A stretch of DNA of 64,000 nucleotides from Planococcus maritimus. Lineage in GTDB: Bacteria; Bacillota; Bacilli; Bacillales_A; Planococcaceae. Positions within the stretch are counted from its first letter, which is position 1. Every line of letters starts with the position of its first letter. This document shows positions 55,774-64,000 of the stretch, in pieces. A model generated the notes under the pieces. That model was not told the origin of the DNA. It saw only the letters and a list, made by a program, of their open reading frames with translations, and did no database searches. Where the stretch lies: NCBI RefSeq assembly GCF_001592825.1, contig NZ_LTZG01000021.1, positions 186,001 to 250,000 on the forward strand. The letters run 5' to 3'. A program made the position numbers and the translations under genes.

Positions 55774-57150
55774 CTAATCACCCTTTCTTTTCTTCAACGC
55801 AAGCTTCGCCAGCAATTTTTGTTTTTCCTGTTCGAGTTGTTCGCTTGATGTTCCTTGAGACGGCGGTTCCACTTCGTCTTTCTTATTGAACCATTCAGGC
55901 AGCTTTTCTTCGCGGATCGGTTTGCGGCCGGAAGATGCCGATTTCTTAGGCGCGGCGCCTGATTCGTTTTTCCATTTCATGTATTGCGTATGCTCGATGC
56001 GTGCAAATTCCATCGCCTGTTTAGCGGTCGTGACATTTTTTCTGAGCCAATGCGAGGCGATTTTTTCTACATACGCTTTTGTCAGTTTCATATCTGTCCG
56101 CAACAAGACGTATTGAAGCAATACATTGACGACAGCCGGCTCCATGCCATGCTGTGTCACGAGCTGGTTCGCCAATTGCACATCGGCCGGCAGCGGCTCT
56201 TTGCCATTCGCAATATCGCGCAACACTTGGAGCGGCGATGCCGATTCCAAATAAGCTATCAATTCGTCTTCTTTATTGATCGGCGCTTGTTGCGAGTCCG
56301 GCTTTTGCTCCTGCACTTTTGGTTCTGCCTTTTTGATTGGCTCAAGTTTCGGTGCAGTCGTCGTTACGGTCATTTTATAATAGTCCGAAGCGGCTTTACG
56401 CAGCCCGTCCTCATCAATCCGGTAGTCATCTTCAATCGCCAGCAACACCACTTTTTGCATTTCCAACGGCCCAAAGCCATAAAGGAAAGACAATTTGGCG
56501 ATAAAATGACGGATGCCCGGCGTTAATACACGCTTTGGCACGAGTTGTTCGGATAAGCCTTGGCGCAGCAGTGCGAAATCGAAATCCTGCTCCATTTCGT
56601 ATTCCCCATCTGTTCGTGCCTCTAACTCTTTTTGATCTGCAGGATAGCCAGACTTTGCATGCACCGGTTGAAAAATATCCGTGAAGGTCCTAGATACTTC
56701 CTCGTATCCTTCGGCAATCGGCGACTGGATGACAAATCGGTCGCGAACACGACGATAAGAAGATTCCCCTATTTTACTGAACAGGAACATCGACAGGAGC
56801 GGGTCTGCAAAAAAAGTTTTTGGATCGAGCGGTGGGCATAGCTCATAAATAAAGGAGCGGTCATCTCCGTCTTTTCGGTAAGTCTTCAACAAACCGATGG
56901 CTTCAAGTTGAATGCGCGATTCAAAAATTGACTTGGCTGGTTTCCCAAGCGTATTCATCAAATTATAATGCGTGGAATCGGCAGTGTGGATTTCTCCATC
57001 CGCCCACAATGTTAAATAAAGTGAGATGGCCTCCGAACCGATCATTGGCTGATAAAGCAGTGTCAACAATTGGCGGTCATAATTGGAAAATGGGTACGGC
57101 ATGCGGATCCGGTATAAGTCGGCGGCCTGCAGTTCTTTGTATATCGTCAT
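55774..57150 (-). CDS. dnaB: Replication initiation and membrane-attachment protein DnaB
   Basis: Firmicute primosome protein that, with DnaD, prepares DNA for helicase loading (not the E. coli DnaB helicase). An N-terminal winged-helix/DDBH1 domain (1-190) and a C-terminal DDBH2-type segment near 330-400 (ASHWLRKNVTTAKQAMEFAR in parts) flank a charged linker rich in Lys, Pro and Gln. 458 residues. Starts 12 bp after nrdR. Confidence 0.92.
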   Translation of the reverse strand: MTIYKELQAADLYRIRMPYPFSNYDRQLLTLLYQPMIGSEAISLYLTLWADGEIHTADSTHYNLMNTLGKPAKSIFESRIQLEAIGLLKTYRKDGDDRSFIYELCPPLDPKTFFADPLLSMFLFSKIGESSYRRVRDRFVIQSPIAEGYEEVSRTFTDIFQPVHAKSGYPADQKELEARTDGEYEMEQDFDFALLRQGLSEQLVPKRVLTPGIRHFIAKLSFLYGFGPLEMQKVVLLAIEDDYRIDEDGLRKAASDYYKMTVTTTAPKLEPIKKAEPKVQEQKPDSQQAPINKEDELIAYLESASPLQVLRDIANGKEPLPADVQLANQLVTQHGMEPAVVNVLLQYVLLRTDMKLTKAYVEKIASHWLRKNVTTAKQAMEFARIEHTQYMKWKNESGAAPKKSASSGRKPIREEKLPEWFNKKDEVEPPSQGTSSEQLEQEKQKLLAKLALKKRKGD

Positions 57151-57162
57151 TTCGTCACCGCC

Positions 57163-57639
57163 TTATTTGCTGTCCTTATCGCCAGGGTTACGGTCAAGCA
57201 AATCTTTCAGTTCGTCGATGAAGACGGTGATGTCTTTAAACTGGCGGTAGACCGAAGCGAAGCGGACATAGGCGACTTCGTCGATATCCGCTAAGCGGTT
57301 CATGACCAATTCTCCGACTTCTTCCGACTTCACTTCAGGGTTGCCGCTCCGGCGAAGTTCTTTTTCGATATCGAAAACGACACTTTCGAGCATATCAAGT
57401 GAGACAGGGCGTTTTTCACAAGCACGGATTAAACCGCGCAATACTTTTTCGCGGCTGAACTCTTCACGGGAGCCATCTTTCTTTACAACGATCAGCGGCA
57501 TTTCCTCCACTTTCTCAAATGTGGTGAAGCGGTAACCGCACGCTTCGCATTCACGGCGCCTGCGGATTGATTTCATTTCATCTATTGGCCGCGAATCTAC
57601 AACGCGGGTGCCGTTATGCTGGCAAGCTGGACATTTCAT
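57163..57639 (-). CDS. nrdR: Transcriptional repressor NrdR
   Basis: Represses ribonucleotide reductase genes in response to dATP/ATP. The N-terminal zinc ribbon has CPAC at 3-6 and CEAC near 31-34; an ATP-cone follows from about residue 46 ([20 protein letters not shown] in parts). ATG 57639 gives 158 residues; an ATG three codons upstream sits directly on the GGGGAG site. No typical NrdR box pair was noticed at its own promoter. Confidence 0.95.
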   Translation of the reverse strand: MKCPACQHNGTRVVDSRPIDEMKSIRRRRECEACGYRFTTFEKVEEMPLIVVKKDGSREEFSREKVLRGLIRACEKRPVSLDMLESVVFDIEKELRRSGNPEVKSEEVGELVMNRLADIDEVAYVRFASVYRQFKDITVFIDELKDLLDRNPGDKDSK

Positions 57640-57707
57640 GGTAGACATCTCCCCGATAATTCTCTTTCTAGTAGTAACAGTATAACAAAAATATTCTCTA
57701 TACATTA

Positions 57708-57736
57708 GAAAAAGCAGAGGAATTTCTCCTCTGCTT
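57708..57736 (-). terminator. Intrinsic terminator after speD
   Basis: AAGCAGAGG-AGAAATT-CCTCTGCTTTTT on the minus strand, 25 bp after the speD stop. Confidence 0.9.
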
Positions 57737-57760
57737 GTGTTTTGCCTTATTAGCGGTCCA

Positions 57761-58144
57761 TTACACCGTCAGTGATACTTTTGTCGCTCCGGCGCCGACT
57801 GGTCCCATGCCGCGTGGCACTTCCGTTACTTCGCTCTGTTTTGAGTTCAAAGCTTGCGCGATGTAATCTGCTGCGATTGTCGGATCGAGATCTCCACAAG
57901 TATAGACATCTACACTTGCATATCCGTGTTCCGGGAAGCTGTGGATAGTCAGGTGTGATTCCGAAATGATGACTACGCCGCTGACACCCTGTGGTGCAAA
58001 TTTATGAAAAGCGACTTCGCGGATTTCCGCACCTGATTTGAGTGCTGCATCAACAAAAGTCTTTTCGATATAGTCCATATCGTTTAATTTGTCAAAATCA
58101 CACTGCCAAAGTTCTGCGATTACGTGACGTCCCATAGTTTCCAT
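57761..58144 (-). CDS. speD: S-adenosylmethionine decarboxylase proenzyme
   Basis: Pyruvoyl enzyme that makes decarboxylated SAM for spermidine synthesis. The self-cleavage serine is S63 in [12 protein letters not shown], with H68 and C83 completing the active site. 127 residues, the short bacterial class. The ATG follows AAAGGGGGAAAC. The leader carries a hairpin and a sequence complementary to that ribosome site. Neighbour of gapB as in B. subtilis. Confidence 0.96.
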   Translation of the reverse strand: METMGRHVIAELWQCDFDKLNDMDYIEKTFVDAALKSGAEIREVAFHKFAPQGVSGVVIISESHLTIHSFPEHGYASVDVYTCGDLDPTIAADYIAQALNSKQSEVTEVPRGMGPVGAGATKVSLTV

Positions 58145-58150
58145 GGTTCG

Positions 58151-58236
58151 TTTCCCCCTTTGATAACATTTTGTTTTTGCGCAAAATATTCAAAGTTGAC
58201 TACCACGGGGGAAAGTTAGTCCAGAGAGGTCCTAAC
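58151..58236 (-). promoter_or_regulatory. Structured speD leader with possible anti-SD sequence
   Basis: On the minus strand a stem-loop GTTAG-GACCTCTCTGGA-CTAAC (58215-58236) is followed at once by TTTCCCCC (58207-58214). That tract is exactly complementary to GGGGGAAA of the speD ribosome site (58151-58158), 49 nt downstream. It could hide the ribosome site, with the upstream hairpin deciding the fold. No known riboswitch recognised. Confidence 0.4.
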
Positions 58237-58260
58237 CCTTTAAGCAGCCATAAGAATAAT

Positions 58261-58290
58261 AATATACGCTCCTAATTCCTTGCTCTTCAA
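58261..58290 (-). promoter_or_regulatory. Candidate promoter of speD
   Basis: TTGAAG (58285-58290), 18-bp spacer, TATATT (58261-58266) on the minus strand. It would start transcription near 58254, so that the hairpin and anti-SD tract lie in the mRNA. Confidence 0.4.
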
Positions 58291-58405
58291 GTAAATAGAA
58301 ATTGAGAAGTGGCAGCCATTTTTGGCTACGATTCATAGTATATGATGAATGTTTTCGAATTGCAATAAATAAATGCGCCAACGGGCATTTTTTTTCGTAA
58401 TAATG

Positions 58406-58453
58406 AAAAAAAGATTCCGCTTTTCTAATAAGAAGAAAAGCAGAATCTTTTTG
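58406..58453 (-). terminator. Intrinsic terminator after gapB
   Basis: AAAAGATTCTGCTTTTCTT and AGAAAAGCGGAATCTTTTT arms on the minus strand, three bases after the stop. The long A- and T-runs could allow action on both strands. Confidence 0.9.
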
Positions 58454-58455
58454 CA

Positions 58456-59475
58456 TTATTTTGAAGTGACCGCCATAGAATTGGCTACTTTTTTCATCAA
58501 GTCGACAACGCGGGCAGAATAACCCCATTCGTTATCGTACCATGCCAGCACTTTCACTTTGCGGTCTCCCATAACAATGGTAGTTAGACCATCAACGATT
58601 GCTGAGCTTGGGTTGGTGTTGAAGTCGATCGATACAAGCGGTTCCATCGTCAAATCAAGAATGCCGGAAAGTGCGCCTTCTGACGCTTCCGTGAATGCAC
58701 GATTGACGTCTTCAACCGTCACATCCTGCTGGACATCAACCACGAGGTCCACAAGGGATACGTTAGGTGTCGGCACACGAAGCGCTAAACCATGTAATTT
58801 GCCTTCGAGTTCGGGCAAAACCAAAGATAAGGCTTTGGCAGCCCCCGTTGAGGTCGGGATAATCGATTGTGCACATGCACGGGCGCGACGCAAATCCTTG
58901 TGTGGGTTGTCGAGATTTTTTTGATCATTTGTATACGCATGGACGGTTGTCATCAATCCATTTTCAATGCCGAACGCATCATTCAACACTTTAGCGACAG
59001 GTGCCAAGCAATTGGTCGTACAGCTGGCATTCGAGATAATGTGATGTTTTTCGACATCCAATTTGTCATCATTGACGCCCATAACAATTGTGATATCCTC
59101 ATTTTTACCAGGCGCAGTCAAGATGACTTTTTTCGCCCCAGCATCCAAATGAAGCGCAGCTTGATCGCGTGAGTTGAACTTGCCGGTCGCTTCAATGACA
59201 ATATCGACGCCCATTTCTCCCCATGGAAGTTTCAACGGATCACGTTCGCTGACCAATTGTATGCGCTTACCATTTACAACTAACACATTCCCTTCTGCTC
59301 TTACATCACCAGAGAAAGTACCATGGTTTGTGTCATACTTAATCAAATGGGCAAGTGTTTCTGCCGGATAACTGGCATTGACCGCCGAAATTGTCACGTC
59401 ATCCATTAACACTGCTTGTCTGAAAACCATACGGCCAATACGGCCAAACCCGTTAATTGCAATCGATACTGTCAT
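58456..59475 (-). CDS. gapB: NADP-type glyceraldehyde-3-phosphate dehydrogenase GapB
   Basis: Gluconeogenic GAPDH. The active-site cysteine is in NASCTTNCLAP near 151, and the Rossmann start INGFGRIGR is at 7-15. At the cofactor site it reads VNASYPAETLAHL (32-44), lacking the aspartate that glycolytic NAD-enzymes use (VNDLTD), which marks GapB. ATG 59475 follows TTGGGGGAC and gives 339 residues. A CcpN-like site lies in its promoter, so expression should rise without sugar. Confidence 0.93.
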   Translation of the reverse strand: MTVSIAINGFGRIGRMVFRQAVLMDDVTISAVNASYPAETLAHLIKYDTNHGTFSGDVRAEGNVLVVNGKRIQLVSERDPLKLPWGEMGVDIVIEATGKFNSRDQAALHLDAGAKKVILTAPGKNEDITIVMGVNDDKLDVEKHHIISNASCTTNCLAPVAKVLNDAFGIENGLMTTVHAYTNDQKNLDNPHKDLRRARACAQSIIPTSTGAAKALSLVLPELEGKLHGLALRVPTPNVSLVDLVVDVQQDVTVEDVNRAFTEASEGALSGILDLTMEPLVSIDFNTNPSSAIVDGLTTIVMGDRKVKVLAWYDNEWGYSARVVDLMKKVANSMAVTSK

Positions 59476-59527
59476 GTATTTGTCCCCCAATTAAATAAGT
59501 CATACTTATATTTTCAATTCGTTATAT

Positions 59528-59538
59528 AGTATAACACA
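59528..59538. promoter_or_regulatory. Candidate CcpN site at gapB
   Basis: TGTGTTATACT on the minus strand fits the CcpN motif as I recall it (TRTGHYATAYW) at every position. It contains the probable -10 (TATACT) of gapB, 52 bp before the start. A small palindrome GTTATA-CTA-TATAAC overlaps it. CcpN represses gapB in B. subtilis. Confidence 0.55.
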
Positions 59539-59584
59539 TTATTCATTTTAGAGAACCTCGAAACAAAAGAAAGCGCATACTTTT

Positions 59585-60181
59585 TTATAATTGTGTCTGC
59601 CATCTATCCAATATGCGCATTAATTGGCGTTTAGTGTCGTCGATTGATCCGTTGTTGTCGAGCACTTCATCTGCTCCTTCTTCTTTGACACTCATCGGCA
59701 ATTGGGAAGCGATACGCGCTTTTGCTTCTTGCTCGGTCAAGCCGTTGCGTTCCATTAGTCGTTTTAACTGCTCTTGTTCCGAAACGCTGACGACCAATAT
59801 TTTATCGACCATATGCTGTAATTTGCTTTCAAATAGCAGCGGAATGTCCATGATAACGGTTTCATTTCCCGCTTCAAGAAAAACCTGCCTTTGTCTGAGC
59901 ATTTCCCGGCGTATAGCCGGGTGGATAATGTCATTTAATTTTTTTCGGCTAGCCGGATCGTTGAAAATAATCGTCCCCACTCGCTCGCGGTCCATTGAAC
60001 CATCAGCCCGGATGACTTCCGGACCAAATATTTCTTCAATGCTCTTTAATGTTTGAGTTCCGGGTTCGACAACCTGTCTGGCGACCAGATCTGCGTCTAC
60101 AACCGGATACCCCAGGTCTTGGAGCATTTGCGAGACGGTGCTTTTACCGCTCGCGATGCTGCCGGTCAATCCAATAATCAT
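59585..60181 (-). CDS. coaE: Dephospho-CoA kinase
   Basis: Last step of coenzyme A synthesis. The P-loop GSIASGKST is at 7-15, followed by DADLVARQV near 30-38 and the lid LKRLMERNGLTEQEAKAR near 140-157. 198 residues. It starts nine bases after mutM, with the Bacillus gene ytaF absent from between them. Confidence 0.95.
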   Translation of the reverse strand: MIIGLTGSIASGKSTVSQMLQDLGYPVVDADLVARQVVEPGTQTLKSIEEIFGPEVIRADGSMDRERVGTIIFNDPASRKKLNDIIHPAIRREMLRQRQVFLEAGNETVIMDIPLLFESKLQHMVDKILVVSVSEQEQLKRLMERNGLTEQEAKARIASQLPMSVKEEGADEVLDNNGSIDDTKRQLMRILDRWQTQL

Positions 60182-60190
60182 TTGCTTTCC

Positions 60191-61060
60191 TCATTTCTGG
60201 CAAGACGGGCAATAAACAGAAGCCCGGCCTGCAATTTTCACTGTCTTTGTTTCTGTTCCGCAAAATGAGCACTCTTTTTTGCCATACATTCCAAAGCGAT
60301 TCTGCATGCTGCCCGATTCGCCGTTGATGTTGCGGTAATCGGAAATTGTGCTGCCGCCTGCATCGATACTTTCAAGCAAAATCGCGGCTATTGCTTGGAA
60401 TAGTTCGACTTTCCGCTTACGGCTGATCCGACTCGCTGCTCGTTTCGGATGAATTCTCATCCGAAACAACGCTTCTGTTGCGTAGATATTGCCGCATCCT
60501 GAGATGACCGTACCGTCCATGATGACTTCTTTGATTGGCTTATTGCGGAACTTCGGACTTTCCGCCTGCTGCAAAAACCACTCTAGTGCTTCATCGACAA
60601 AAGGTTCAGGCGCCATCAACAATAAGGGAGGGAAATCCGCTTCTGTTTCCAGCACACGCATTTCCCCAAATCTCCGGATGTCTGAGAACGCCAGTAAATT
60701 GCCATCATCAAGCGTCAGGACTACATGAACGTGTCGCCTGAACTTGTCTTCTGGAATAGACAGCAGGCTGTCGACGAAAAACCATGCCCCCGACATGCCT
60801 AGATGATTGACGAGCAAAAATTCCTGCTCACTTTTCAAGGTCATATAAATATATTTGCTGCGTCGTTCGACAGCGAGTATTTGGGCACCAGTCAAGCGCT
60901 CTTGAAAGCTATCTGCTCCGATTCGCTTCAAGATCGCCTCTTTGCCCAAATGCTTCGATTTTCGGATCGTCTCGGACACATCAACAGAGACGATGCGTTT
61001 GCCGATCGATACGGGGCGGATTTGCCGGACCACCCCTTCTACTTCCGGAAGTTCCGGCAT
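60191..61060 (-). CDS. mutM: Formamidopyrimidine-DNA glycosylase
   Basis: Removes 8-oxoguanine and ring-opened purines. The catalytic P2 and E3 are in MPELPEVEG, the beta-clamp lysine in KYIYMTLKS-type sequence near 60, the H2TH segment near 150-175 (GCGNIYATEALFR), and a C-terminal zinc finger with CSFC and CPSC. ATG 61060 follows AAGGAGG and gives 289 residues. polA ends 13 bp upstream, so polA-mutM-coaE likely form one unit. Confidence 0.96.
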   Translation of the reverse strand: MPELPEVEGVVRQIRPVSIGKRIVSVDVSETIRKSKHLGKEAILKRIGADSFQERLTGAQILAVERRSKYIYMTLKSEQEFLLVNHLGMSGAWFFVDSLLSIPEDKFRRHVHVVLTLDDGNLLAFSDIRRFGEMRVLETEADFPPLLLMAPEPFVDEALEWFLQQAESPKFRNKPIKEVIMDGTVISGCGNIYATEALFRMRIHPKRAASRISRKRKVELFQAIAAILLESIDAGGSTISDYRNINGESGSMQNRFGMYGKKECSFCGTETKTVKIAGRASVYCPSCQK

Positions 61061-61073
61061 CTTGCATTCCTCC

Positions 61074-63692
61074 TTATTTCGTATCGTACCAAGTATCTCC
61101 TGTGGCAATATCCACTTTCAGAGGCACGTTGAGCTTAACCGCTGACTCCATTACTTCTGGAACCAATGCCATCAACTTTTCCAATTCTTCTGCAGGCGCT
61201 TCAAAGATCAACTCATCGTGCACTTGCAGAATCATTTTCGATTGAAGCCCTTCGCGTTCAAGTGCCGTATCCATTTCAATCATCGCCTGTTTGATGACAT
61301 CGGCTGCACTTCCTTGAATCGGCGTATTCATCGCCGTCCGTTCCGCAAAGCTGCGCAAATTGAAATTCGAGCTATTGATGTCTGGTAAATAACGGCGGCG
61401 GTTCATCAAGGTCGTGACGAATCCGTCTTTTTTCGCTTGTTCGACGATTGATGTCATATAGCCTTGGACCCCTGGAAAACTGGCTAAATACTGTTCAATA
61501 AATTCGGCTGCTTCTTTTCGCGTGATGTTCAAGTTTTGCGACAAGCCGTAGTCACTAATTCCGTAGACAATGCCAAAGTTGACTGCTTTGGCAGCACGGC
61601 GCATATCCGAGGTCACGTCTTCAAGCGCTACATTGAACACATCGCTAGCCGTTTTCGTATGAATATCCAAATCCGACTGGAATGCTTCAATCAAACTTTC
61701 ATCTTTCGACATATGGGCGAGGACACGCAATTCGATCTGGGAATAATCTGCCGCAACCATGACCCATCCCGGTTGTGATGGGACGAAGGCTTTGCGGATT
61801 TTGCGGCCTTCATCAAGGCGTACCGGGATGTTCTGTAAGTTCGGGTTTGTGGAACTGAGCCTGCCAGTCGTCGTTAAGGCTTGCTGGAAACGCGTATGGA
61901 CTTTGCCATCTTCGTGAATCTCTTTTAGTAACCCTTCAATATACGTTGACAACAATTTTCCAAGCTGGCGATACATAAGAATATGGTGAATGATTTCGTG
62001 CTTGCCTTCCAATTTCTCGAGCACATCTGCAGCCGTCGAATAGCCGGTTTTTGTCTTTTTGATCGCTGGTAAGCCAAGCTGCTCGAATAGGATAACTCCT
62101 AGTTGCTTCGGTGAATTGATATTAAATGCCCCTCCGGCAAGTGCGTAAATCTCTTGCTCGATCATGCCGAGCTTGCGTTTCAATTCTACGCCCATGTCAG
62201 CCAATTGCTCCCGGTCCACTTTGACGCCAAGCGATTCCATTTGGCCGAGCACTTTCGCAAGTGGCAGCTCCAATTTATCGTACAAGTCAAATTGCTCGTT
62301 TTCTTCTAATTTGTCAACAACCACAGGCCGCACATTGAAAATGGCTCTCGCTTTTCTAGCCATATGCTCATTCAAGTCGTCAGCTTCAGGAACTTTTTTC
62401 TTTGCGCCTTTGCCGTAGACTTGCTCGTTGGTCGACACGTCCGAATAACCGTATTCCCGGACGATATCCGAAAGGTCGGTATACTTTAGTGATGGATTGA
62501 CGATATATGCCCCCAACATCAAATCGAAGTCCACTCCATCGATTTTTATGCCCTTTCTAAGAAACGCCGCAGTGGCCGCTTTTGAATCCGACATATACTT
62601 AGCGGCGGATGGATCTTCTAGCCAAGTTTTGAATTCGTCGGATTGCTCCACCACTTCCATCGGGATGACATATGTTGCTGTCTCAGATGCCAAAGAGACG
62701 CCCAGTAAATCGCAGCTGTGATAATGCTCATCATATAGCTCTAAATGGACCGCCATGCCGTCTTCCAGCAAGCTCTTATCAACTGTTTCAAGCACTTCGA
62801 AATGCAGTTCTTTCTTCTCGGTTTCCTCTGCCGTATAATCTAGTTTTTCCAATAAAGATTTAAATCCAAGTTCATTCCAGATACGCACCAATTCGTCTTG
62901 GTCAGGTCCTGTGTAATCGAGTTCGCCGATTGACACTTCGACCGGCGCTTGCCGTTCGATGGTGGCCAATTTTTTGGACAAATGCGCAAGCTCTTCGTTT
63001 TCTACAAGCTTTTCCTTCATCTTGCCCTTTTGTTCCTCTATCGCTTCGTACACGCCTTCTACTGAGCCATGTTTGGCGAGCAGCTTCAAAGCTGTCTTTT
63101 CACCGACGCCAGGAACTCCTGGAATGTTATCAGAGGAATCACCCATCAAACCTTTCATATCAATGATTTGCAATGGGGTCAGGCCATATTTTTCCTGAAT
63201 ATGCTCCACAGTGTATTTCTCGATATCGGTAATGCCTTTACGGGTGATGTAGACAACTGTCGATTCCGAGGCAAGCTGAGTCAAATCTTTGTCTCCTGAT
63301 ACGACGACGACTTGATCACCCGCTTGTTCTGCTTGAAGGCTCAATGTGCCAATGATATCGTCCGCCTCATAATTATTGAGCTCGTATTGTTTAATTTGGT
63401 ATGCAGAAAGCAGCTTACGCAAATACGGGAACTGCTCCGACAGTTCCGGCGGAGTTTTTTGCCGGCCGCCTTTATATTCCGAATAGGCTTCGTTGCGGAA
63501 AGTCGTTTTACCGGCATCGAACGCCACCATCATATGCGTCGGCTTTTCTTCCTCCAACAGCTTTTGCAGCATCGTCGTGAATCCGTAAACTGCATTCGTA
63601 TGTACACCGTTGTCATTTGTCAGTAGTGGCAGCGCGAAAAAAGCGCGGTATGCCAGGCTGTTGCCATCGAGCAATAAGATTTTCTTTGACAC
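61074..63692 (-). CDS. polA: DNA polymerase I
   Basis: Gap filling and primer removal. Order: 5'-3' exonuclease (1-290, LLLDGNSLAYRAFFALP and MGDSSDNIPGVPGVGEKTA, in parts), an inactive 3'-5' exonuclease-like domain (300-460) in which the D-x-E metal site is replaced (VHLELYDEHY), and a polymerase domain with AADYSQIELRVLAH near 650 and QVHDELIFE near 830. The start is GTG at 63692 (872 residues), chosen because AAAGGGGTAA precedes it; the frame extends 27 codons into the upstream terminator. Confidence 0.97.
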   Translation of the reverse strand: MSKKILLLDGNSLAYRAFFALPLLTNDNGVHTNAVYGFTTMLQKLLEEEKPTHMMVAFDAGKTTFRNEAYSEYKGGRQKTPPELSEQFPYLRKLLSAYQIKQYELNNYEADDIIGTLSLQAEQAGDQVVVVSGDKDLTQLASESTVVYITRKGITDIEKYTVEHIQEKYGLTPLQIIDMKGLMGDSSDNIPGVPGVGEKTALKLLAKHGSVEGVYEAIEEQKGKMKEKLVENEELAHLSKKLATIERQAPVEVSIGELDYTGPDQDELVRIWNELGFKSLLEKLDYTAEETEKKELHFEVLETVDKSLLEDGMAVHLELYDEHYHSCDLLGVSLASETATYVIPMEVVEQSDEFKTWLEDPSAAKYMSDSKAATAAFLRKGIKIDGVDFDLMLGAYIVNPSLKYTDLSDIVREYGYSDVSTNEQVYGKGAKKKVPEADDLNEHMARKARAIFNVRPVVVDKLEENEQFDLYDKLELPLAKVLGQMESLGVKVDREQLADMGVELKRKLGMIEQEIYALAGGAFNINSPKQLGVILFEQLGLPAIKKTKTGYSTAADVLEKLEGKHEIIHHILMYRQLGKLLSTYIEGLLKEIHEDGKVHTRFQQALTTTGRLSSTNPNLQNIPVRLDEGRKIRKAFVPSQPGWVMVAADYSQIELRVLAHMSKDESLIEAFQSDLDIHTKTASDVFNVALEDVTSDMRRAAKAVNFGIVYGISDYGLSQNLNITRKEAAEFIEQYLASFPGVQGYMTSIVEQAKKDGFVTTLMNRRRYLPDINSSNFNLRSFAERTAMNTPIQGSAADVIKQAMIEMDTALEREGLQSKMILQVHDELIFEAPAEELEKLMALVPEVMESAVKLNVPLKVDIATGDTWYDTK

Positions 63693-63710
63693 AAAATTAC
63701 CCCTTTCCAT

Positions 63711-63770
63711 AAAAAAAGCCGTCATTCCCTTTATTTTACCACGCAGGCAAATAGAAGAGAAATGACGGCT
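63711..63770 (-). terminator. Intrinsic terminator after hflC
   Basis: AGCCGTCATT and AATGACGGCT arms with a 40-nt loop and seven T on the minus strand. An extended -10 (TGGTAAAAT) that may serve polA lies inside the loop. Confidence 0.75.
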
Positions 63771-63776
63771 CACTAG

Positions 63777-64000
63777 CTATTCAAGATTTCCGGACAACAA
63801 CCTTGCATACGGCGAATCTGACGGCATAATGATCACCGTATCTTCACCAACCGTTTTCGAATACGATTCGAGTGAACGGTATAACTCATAAAACTCAGGA
63901 TCTTTCGAGAACGATTCGTTATAAATTTGAGCGGCTTCCGCTTCCCCATCCGCTTGGATCAAGGCGGCTTCTTTCTTAGCTGTCGCAATGACCTCCTGCG
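63777..64000 (-). CDS. hflC: HflC-like prohibitin/SPFH protein, C-terminal end (partial)
   Basis: Only the last 74 codons are in the window. The reading frame is open to the right edge. The ATAKKEAALIQADGEAEAAQ helix (in parts) followed by YNESFSKDPEFYELYRSLESY matches the C-terminal coiled coil of HflC, a membrane partner that modulates FtsH. The last residues (DTVIIMPSDSPYARLL) also fit. HflC is not next to polA in B. subtilis, so this marks a local difference. Confidence 0.82.
   Translation of the reverse strand, partial: QEVIATAKKEAALIQADGEAEAAQIYNESFSKDPEFYELYRSLESYSKTVGEDTVIIMPSDSPYARLLSGNLE

Noticed and set aside
58232-58528. 98-residue minus-strand frame overlapping the end of gapB
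   Set aside because: It overlaps gapB in another frame and reads through the gapB terminator and the speD promoter region.

Overview
The window looks like a core chromosomal segment of a low-to-moderate GC Firmicute of the Planococcaceae, most like Planococcus/Planomicrobium (inference from protein style, gene order and repeat types; no database was searched). Nearly every gene lies on the minus strand. Gene order follows, block by block, the Bacillus subtilis hemL-to-clpX, rph-to-sdh, lysC-to-pheS, infC-to-thrS and dnaI-to-polA regions. The genes that in Bacillus serve sporulation or germination (spoVID/ysxE, lonB, gerM, gerE, sspI, ytxC, ytaF) are missing from their usual places, which fits a non-sporulating lineage.

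Layout from left to right. 1-9.2 kb: valS (partial) with its T-box leader, an AbrB-type membrane protein, and the haem operon hemAXCDBL, with a PerR-like box upstream. 9.2-9.96 kb is non-coding and holds hairpin repeats. 10-17.9 kb is protein quality control: engB, lon, clpX, tig, then a TPR protein and a DUF218 membrane protein. 18-25 kb: tRNA-Arg, rdgB, rph, murI, a MarR regulator, a thioesterase and sdhCAB. 25-34.2 kb: lysC under a lysine riboswitch, uvrC, trxA, and the fatty-acid degradation block lcfA-fadR-fadB-etfB-etfA with clear cre and FadR sites. 34.3-45.4 kb: a probable 26-residue membrane microprotein, yshE, mutS2, polX, cvpA, zapA, rnhC (plus strand), pheST with a T-box, and ysgA.

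45.4-48 kb is the most accessory part. It has a small XRE regulator with two membrane proteins, and a NERD-domain gene flanked on both sides by arrays of a 21-bp tandem repeat. 48-54 kb: an M42 peptidase, a dimeric dUTPase, ysdB under a perfect sigma-W promoter, ysdA, and the infC-rpmI-rplT operon (AUU start, attenuator leader), then thrS. The thrS leader carries about 0.45 kb of repeats between its T-box terminator and the start codon. 54.8-64 kb is replication and repair plus gluconeogenesis: dnaI, dnaB, nrdR, speD (with a possible SD-sequestering leader), gapB (with a CcpN-like site), coaE, mutM, polA and the end of hflC.

The clearest new signals are the paired 21-bp arrays around the NERD gene, the microprotein after yshE, the structured speD leader, the 34-bp FadR palindrome placed at fadR itself, and several families of intergenic hairpin repeats, two of which sit inside essential-gene transcripts (thrS leader and rpmI-rplT).
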